In this document: positions 7,026 to 10,248 of the stretch, piece after piece
Layout of the letters: the number at the start of each line of letters is the position of its first letter
Position numbering within the stretch: position 1 is the first letter of the stretch
Assembly (NCBI GenBank): GCA_964495705.1
Contig: CAZBWS010000078.1
Location: 1-10,248 of the forward strand
Direction of reading: 5' to 3'
Length of the DNA: 10,248 nucleotides
Source: CAZBWS01 sp964495705
Lineage (GTDB): Bacteria; Pseudomonadota; Gammaproteobacteria; HTCC5015
Position numbers and translations under genes: made by a program
The notes under the pieces: generated by a model
The model's database searches: none
Seen by the model: only the letters and a program-made list of their open reading frames with translations
Told to the model about the DNA's origin: nothing

Positions 7026-7505
7026 CTAGGGTTGTTTATCTAACTGTGATTGTAGTTTTTCGCGCAAGCGAGCCGCGATGATGTTTAGCTCATTACTAGA
7101 CACCCTTTTTTTTCTCAGCTTACGCATTAGGTTTAGCAATAGCGCGGGAAAGGGAAAGCCATCCCTAGCTTGTCGTGGCACAACGTGTAAATGTACATGG
7201 GGCACACTTTGCCCCGAATACTTCCCATCATTAATAACAATATTGGCATCACCACAGGACATTCCCAAGTCAGCCATAACCTGAGTCAATACTGTCGCAA
7301 TTTCAAATAAGTGATTGCGCAAGCTGGGAGCTAAGTCACGTATGCGGATATGTTCGACACGGGGTATCACTAATACATGACCCGGCAGCATTGGAAATGC
7401 ATCCATCAACACCACACAGTCTTCATCCTCATAGGCGATCGCCCCAGGCGCTGAACCTTGTATGATCTGAGTAAAAATACTCGTTGTGAGACTATCCGCA
7501 TTCAT
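7026..7505 (-). CDS. HIT-family nucleotide hydrolase/transferase
   Basis: The product is 159 residues. The histidine triad is intact: HVHLHVV at 103-109, with H105 as the expected nucleophile. The N-terminal half carries the usual substrate-pocket pattern (YEDEDCVVLMDAFPMLPGHVLVIPR, 25-49) and NIVINDGKYSGQSVPH follows the family closely. HIT proteins cleave or transfer nucleotide monophosphates from dinucleotides, phosphoramidates or adenylated conjugates. The C-terminal 45 residues, rich in Arg and Lys, extend beyond the common 110-120 residue core. It is the first gene of the minus-strand cluster, starting 29 bases past a strong terminator of the upstream thiolase gene; a TAGAAT box at 7514-7519 (minus strand) could be the -10 of its own promoter, but no good -35 is seen. 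Confidence 0.9.
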   Translation of the reverse strand: MNADSLTTSIFTQIIQGSAPGAIAYEDEDCVVLMDAFPMLPGHVLVIPRVEHIRIRDLAPSLRNHLFEIATVLTQVMADLGMSCGDANIVINDGKYSGQSVPHVHLHVVPRQARDGFPFPALLLNLMRKLRKKRVSSNELNIIAARLREKLQSQLDKQP

Positions 7506-7534
7506 CGCGAGCTATTCTAGGCTGTTGTGGCGAC

Positions 7535-7571
7535 AAAAAAAAGCGCCGCTGTAGCAACAGCGGCGCTTTTT
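7535..7571 (-). terminator. Rho-independent terminator after the thiolase gene
   Basis: The arms 7538-7552 and 7557-7571 are perfectly complementary over 15 pairs (core GCGCCGCTGT/ACAGCGGCGC plus five A-T pairs) with a 4-base loop. On the minus strand the hairpin ends in an eight-T run, so it stops transcripts leaving the thiolase gene, whose stop codon is 46 bases upstream. The plus-strand T run is only five, so some bidirectional action is possible. Confidence 0.92.
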
Positions 7572-7617
7572 CAATAAGTAGACATCATATAAACGCCTAT
7601 TTATTCAGAGCTGAGCC

Positions 7618-8868
7618 TTAGTCACGAGAAATCAGCACTGCTGATGCAGATGCACCTGCCGCACAAATACTCACCAAGCCCTTCTTCGCGCCGCGGCGCT
7701 TAAGCTCGTTAGCCATCGTCGTCATAATACGACCGCCCGTTGCAGAGAATGGGTGGCCGAGTGCTAAGGAGCTACCGGTTACGTTGAACTTCTCTTCTGG
7801 AATTTCGCCAATCGCTGGCTCTTTCCAACCCTGTGACCAAGCGGCGCGGTTACATAAAACCTGACCAGCAAAGGCTTCGTGTACTTCAACCAAGTCGATC
7901 TTATCGAAGTCCAACTTATTGCGCTTCAACAAGCGAGGTACCGTCACCCCAGGTGCCATCAATAAACCGTCATTCGGATCAACAGAAGCCACTTCAAAGT
8001 CTTCAATAAAGCCTAAAATTTCTAGCCCTTCTTTCTTAGCACGCTCTTCAGACATCAACATCATACAAGAAGCACCATCAGTCAATGCAGACGAGTTACC
8101 TGCCGTCAAAGTGCCTGCGCCAGAGCGATCGAAGCAAGGCTTCAGGCCAGACAGCTTCTCATAAGTCGTACCCGGACGTGGAACGTCGTCAGCTGTTACG
8201 CCAGCAACAGGAACAATTTCTGCTCCTAAGCGGCCATCTTTAATAGCTGCATCGGCATTCGCTTGGGAGTTAGCCGCTAGCTGATCTTGTGCTTCGCGCG
8301 TGATACCCCAATCCTTAACCATAAGCTCACAGTGCTCACCCATCGTTAGGCCAGTGAATGGCTCTGCAACGCCCGGACGCTCAGGGAACATATCCTTAGG
8401 ACGCAAGGTAGAAAACGCCTTTAAGCGATCGCCCATAGTTTTCATATAAGCCGCGTCAGCCATAACACGAGTCGCTTTTTTATTAACGCGCAAAACAGGG
8501 TTAGACATAGAATCAACACCACCAGCAACACCCACTTCGATGCGGCCTTCTTTGATTTGGTGGTAAATGTTCTGCATTGCAGATGTGCCAGAAATACAGT
8601 TATCTGTAACGGTCAATGCCTGAGTATAAGGAGTCAGGTTAGAACGCAGGATAACCTGACGTGCCATATTTGGGATACGAGAATCAACAACTGTGATACC
8701 CCACGTTAAGAAATCCACATCCTTAACATCAACGCCTGTACGATCTAGTAGACCGTTAACTGCGGCCACTGATAGATCGTCAGCTGTTTGGGTTTTCAAC
8801 ACACCCATCGCTCTTACAAATGGTGTACGTGCGCCGCCAACAATGGCAACTCTGATATCTTTGCTCAT
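7618..8868 (-). CDS. FadI-like thiolase (acetyl-CoA C-acyltransferase)
   Basis: This 416-residue thiolase has the catalytic set in order: C91 in VTDNCISGTSA (acyl-accepting nucleophile), H330 in VHEAFAG (the HEAF form found in FadI and HADHB-type enzymes), H372 in GHPFSATGGR and C402 in SICAAGASAS. It cleaves 3-ketoacyl-CoA with CoA in fatty-acid beta-oxidation, or could run in the condensing direction. MFPERPGVAEPFTGLTMGEH (160-179) is the loop found in FadI-type rather than FadA-type thiolases; E. coli FadI is slightly longer (436). The usual CAAGG[LQ]G after the last cysteine reads CAAGASAS. No FadJ or FadB partner lies in the window. GAGGAG 9 bases before the ATG is a strong ribosome site, and a terminator follows the stop. 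Confidence 0.95.
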   Translation of the reverse strand: MSKDIRVAIVGGARTPFVRAMGVLKTQTADDLSVAAVNGLLDRTGVDVKDVDFLTWGITVVDSRIPNMARQVILRSNLTPYTQALTVTDNCISGTSAMQNIYHQIKEGRIEVGVAGGVDSMSNPVLRVNKKATRVMADAAYMKTMGDRLKAFSTLRPKDMFPERPGVAEPFTGLTMGEHCELMVKDWGITREAQDQLAANSQANADAAIKDGRLGAEIVPVAGVTADDVPRPGTTYEKLSGLKPCFDRSGAGTLTAGNSSALTDGASCMMLMSEERAKKEGLEILGFIEDFEVASVDPNDGLLMAPGVTVPRLLKRNKLDFDKIDLVEVHEAFAGQVLCNRAAWSQGWKEPAIGEIPEEKFNVTGSSLALGHPFSATGGRIMTTMANELKRRGAKKGLVSICAAGASASAVLISRD

Positions 8869-9162
8869 AAGCCTAAGCTCCTCTTCGCATGATTTTTTAT
8901 ATTAGAGATTGAAGCGACACAGCCGCAGTAAACTCAACAAGGCCGCAACAATACAATAAAACCCAGCCATTTCCCACGATTAGCTACGCCATATGCCCAT
9001 GATTTACGCCGCAGTGCAGTATTTATACTTGTTGTACGACGAGGATAAAGCCGCAACGGTAAAGCCTACAATTTTATTCGAGGTCGTTTAAATCGATAGC
9101 ATTAAGCCAATTTAATAGGCTATAGTCAGAGAAAAATAGATAACTATATATTAGGTGAACAC
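8869..9162. other. Divergent intergenic region between thiolase and coiled-coil gene
   Basis: This 294-base gap separates genes transcribed outward and should hold both promoters. A TATAGT box at 9121-9126 could be the -10 for the plus-strand gene, though no good -35 lies 16-18 bases upstream. TAATAT on the minus strand near 8897-8903 could be the -10 for the thiolase gene. A 32-codon frame at 8993-9091 lacks a ribosome site. I see no convincing FadR operator. Confidence 0.45.
9153..9158 (+). promoter_or_regulatory. Ribosome binding site AGGTGA
   Basis: AGGTGA ends 4 bases before the ATG at 9163 and supports that start. The same hexamer precedes the next plus-strand gene at 10036-10041. Confidence 0.7.
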
Positions 9163-9846
9163 ATGAAAATCAAACCATTACTCATTGGCTTAGCTGTTGT
9201 CGCGGTACTTATTGGCCTGCGCTTTGCTATAACGAAATTACAAGACGGCAATTCGGCAACAGTTGCTACTTCGACACAGGCCAAGCCAGGCAGTGACGAT
9301 GCCGTAGAGTCTGGCGGAGGTTGGCAAGAGGCTCCATCCATCAAGGAAAAACCCGCTGAAGAGGACTTAGAAAAGGCTGAAGCCGATGCTCAAAGTGCGA
9401 AGCTCATTGAAGAGTACGGCTTTTCTCCCGCTAAAATAGAAGCATTACGTGCCGCCAAAGGTGGTGATCCCCGCACGCCTCCACTTAAACGTCGCGCTGA
9501 GCGCGTATTGCCTACCGCGGAAGAACTCGCAGACCCAGAGCTATATCGGCAATATGAAGAAGCACAAACGCAACAAGTGTTTGCAGGATTTGTTAAAGCT
9601 GTAGACCCCAAAATCAACCAAATTCGCGCACATATGGCCTCTTTAGAGCAATATGAAGTACCTGATAGGGAGAAGTATCAACAAATTGCCGATGAGAAAA
9701 TAGCAGCACTAGAGAAAATGAAGGCTGAACTATTAGAAAAAAACCCTGAACTGGCTGACGTTGAAACTCCCTTATTGGATTTGAGCCAGTTTGAAGCGGA
9801 TACTGCAGCATTTAACGATGCTGAAGAAACTAGCTCGGGGAAATAG
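9163..9846 (+). CDS. Hypothetical membrane-anchored coiled-coil protein
   Basis: The 227-residue product begins MKIKPLLIGLAVVAVLIGLRF, a short basic end followed by a single hydrophobic helix (about 5-22) without a clear signal-peptidase site, so it is probably an inner-membrane anchor with the rest in the periplasm. After a linker rich in Ser, Thr and Gly comes a highly charged region: EEDLEKAEADAQSAKLIEEYG (about 66-86) and KYQQIADEKIAALEKMKAELLEK (about 171-193) look like coiled coils. YGFSPAKIEALRAAKGGDPRTPPLKRRAERVLPTAEELADPELY (85-128 region) has a patterned, proline-containing middle, and the C-terminus is acidic. The general shape recalls lipase-chaperone or other periplasmic scaffold proteins, but no family could be recognised. 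The AGGTGA site supports the start and a terminator follows. Confidence 0.82.
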   Translation: MKIKPLLIGLAVVAVLIGLRFAITKLQDGNSATVATSTQAKPGSDDAVESGGGWQEAPSIKEKPAEEDLEKAEADAQSAKLIEEYGFSPAKIEALRAAKGGDPRTPPLKRRAERVLPTAEELADPELYRQYEEAQTQQVFAGFVKAVDPKINQIRAHMASLEQYEVPDREKYQQIADEKIAALEKMKAELLEKNPELADVETPLLDLSQFEADTAAFNDAEETSSGK

Positions 9847-9932
9847 CAAGCCAAGAAAATCATCCCATGAAGTACTTTTGGCTTTTTTTGAGTCGAAATC
9901 AAATAGTTCAAACAGTTGTTTAAATATTTTTT

Positions 9933-9961
9933 CAAAAACAGGCTTTTTTAGCCTGTTTTTG
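9933..9961 (+). terminator. Rho-independent terminator after the coiled-coil gene
   Basis: CAAAAACAGGC (9933-9943) pairs with GCCTGTTTTTG (9951-9961) over 11 bases around a 7-base loop. The GC core is five pairs, and the T run of the right arm serves as tail. It lies 87 bases after the stop at 9846 and before the next promoter. Confidence 0.7.
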
Positions 9962-9990
9962 AATGCAGCAATCGATCACATTGTGTAACC

Positions 9991-10020
9991 TTAAATCAAG
10001 CGATTTATTTTCGTTATACT
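9991..10020 (+). promoter_or_regulatory. Possible promoter of the secreted-protein gene
   Basis: TATACT (10015-10020) is a near-consensus -10 box, with a weak -35 TTAAAT at 9991-9996 and an 18-base spacer. It sits just after the terminator and 26 bases before the next ATG, so position supports it. Confidence 0.45.
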
Positions 10021-10046
10021 ATAACATTATTATACAGGTGATAACT

Positions 10047-10248
10047 ATGCGAGTACTTCAAAGCCTTGCCATTGCAGCGGCTCTACTTGGCACTGCTACT
10101 TCAGCTTCTGCATTTACGCAGCCTACTCATAAGCAGATTGCTATTGATGCGGTTAAATATATGGAGCGCAATCCATCCACAACTAATTTTGCTAAGCTGC
10201 AAGCCGCGGGGGCTGCTGCCGGTTACACCGTCGACCAAATGGCTGACG
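10047..10248 (+). CDS. Secreted protein, N-terminal part (possible phospholipase C/S1-P1 nuclease-like)
   Basis: Only the first 67 codons are inside the window. The start is supported by AGGTGA at 10036-10041, 5 bases before the ATG. Residues 1-22 form a typical Sec signal peptide: basic MR, a hydrophobic core (LAIAAALLGTATS) and an ASA cleavage site, giving a mature protein starting FTQPTHKQIAIDAVKYM. The arrangement of an aromatic residue, then TH and a helix at the mature N-terminus recalls the zinc-dependent phospholipase C / S1-P1 nuclease superfamily, where the N-terminal residue and an early His bind metal. This is a weak guess because the remaining ligands lie outside the window. Export is well supported. 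Confidence 0.8.
   Translation, partial: MRVLQSLAIAAALLGTATSASAFTQPTHKQIAIDAVKYMERNPSTTNFAKLQAAGAAAGYTVDQMAD

Noticed and set aside
8926..9064. Repeated GCCGCA words in the divergent gap as operator repeats
   Set aside because: Spacing is irregular and the flanks differ; they look like chance in a short region.
8993..9091. 32-codon frame (MPMIYAAVQY start) in the divergent gap
   Set aside because: It looks protein-like but has no ribosome site, is very short and matches no family I know; conservation would be needed to accept it.

Overview
The window looks like chromosomal DNA of a marine-type gammaproteobacterium (Cellvibrionales or a Pseudomonas-like relative). This rests on protein resemblance: an E. 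coli YcaO-like protein, an IbaG-like BolA, a YihG-like acyltransferase, a FadI-like thiolase and a DUF6231-like protein. GC content appears to be in the mid-40s percent by eye. I see no mobile element, CRISPR array, tRNA or rRNA. This is ordinary core or housekeeping sequence with several little-studied genes.

Left part (1-3940): a large minus-strand gene encodes an OsmC domain fused to a YcaO domain; only the last few codons appear to lie outside the window. A 105-base gap separates it from a divergent plus-strand cluster of three genes: a DUF6231-like protein with a degenerate methyltransferase-like fold, a P-loop-like ATPase with a damaged Walker A motif, and a BolA/IbaG-family protein. 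YcaO has been linked to RimO, a radical-SAM Fe-S enzyme, and BolA proteins to Fe-S handling. The block could therefore be a thiol or Fe-S maintenance neighbourhood, but this is inference.

Middle part (3945-7505): a minus-strand calcineurin-like metallophosphoesterase of the LpxH-related type ends 4 bases from the bolA stop codon. A 50-codon membrane protein resembling DUF3096 (4925-5077, plus) sits divergently beyond it. A four-gene minus-strand cluster follows, in transcription order: HIT-family hydrolase, PlsC/YihG-type acyltransferase, DUF4442 hotdog protein and a four-helix membrane protein. At least two of these look like lipid or acyl-CoA enzymes.

Right part (7535-10248): a strong minus-strand terminator, a FadI-like thiolase with no FadJ/FadB partner in view, then a 294-base divergent gap. 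Beyond it on the plus strand are a membrane-anchored, charged coiled-coil protein of unknown function, its terminator, and the start of a secreted protein cut by the window edge.

The most interesting parts are the OsmC-YcaO fusion with its divergent DUF6231/ATPase/BolA partners, and the degenerate ATPase itself. I did not find clear evidence of a wholly new system.
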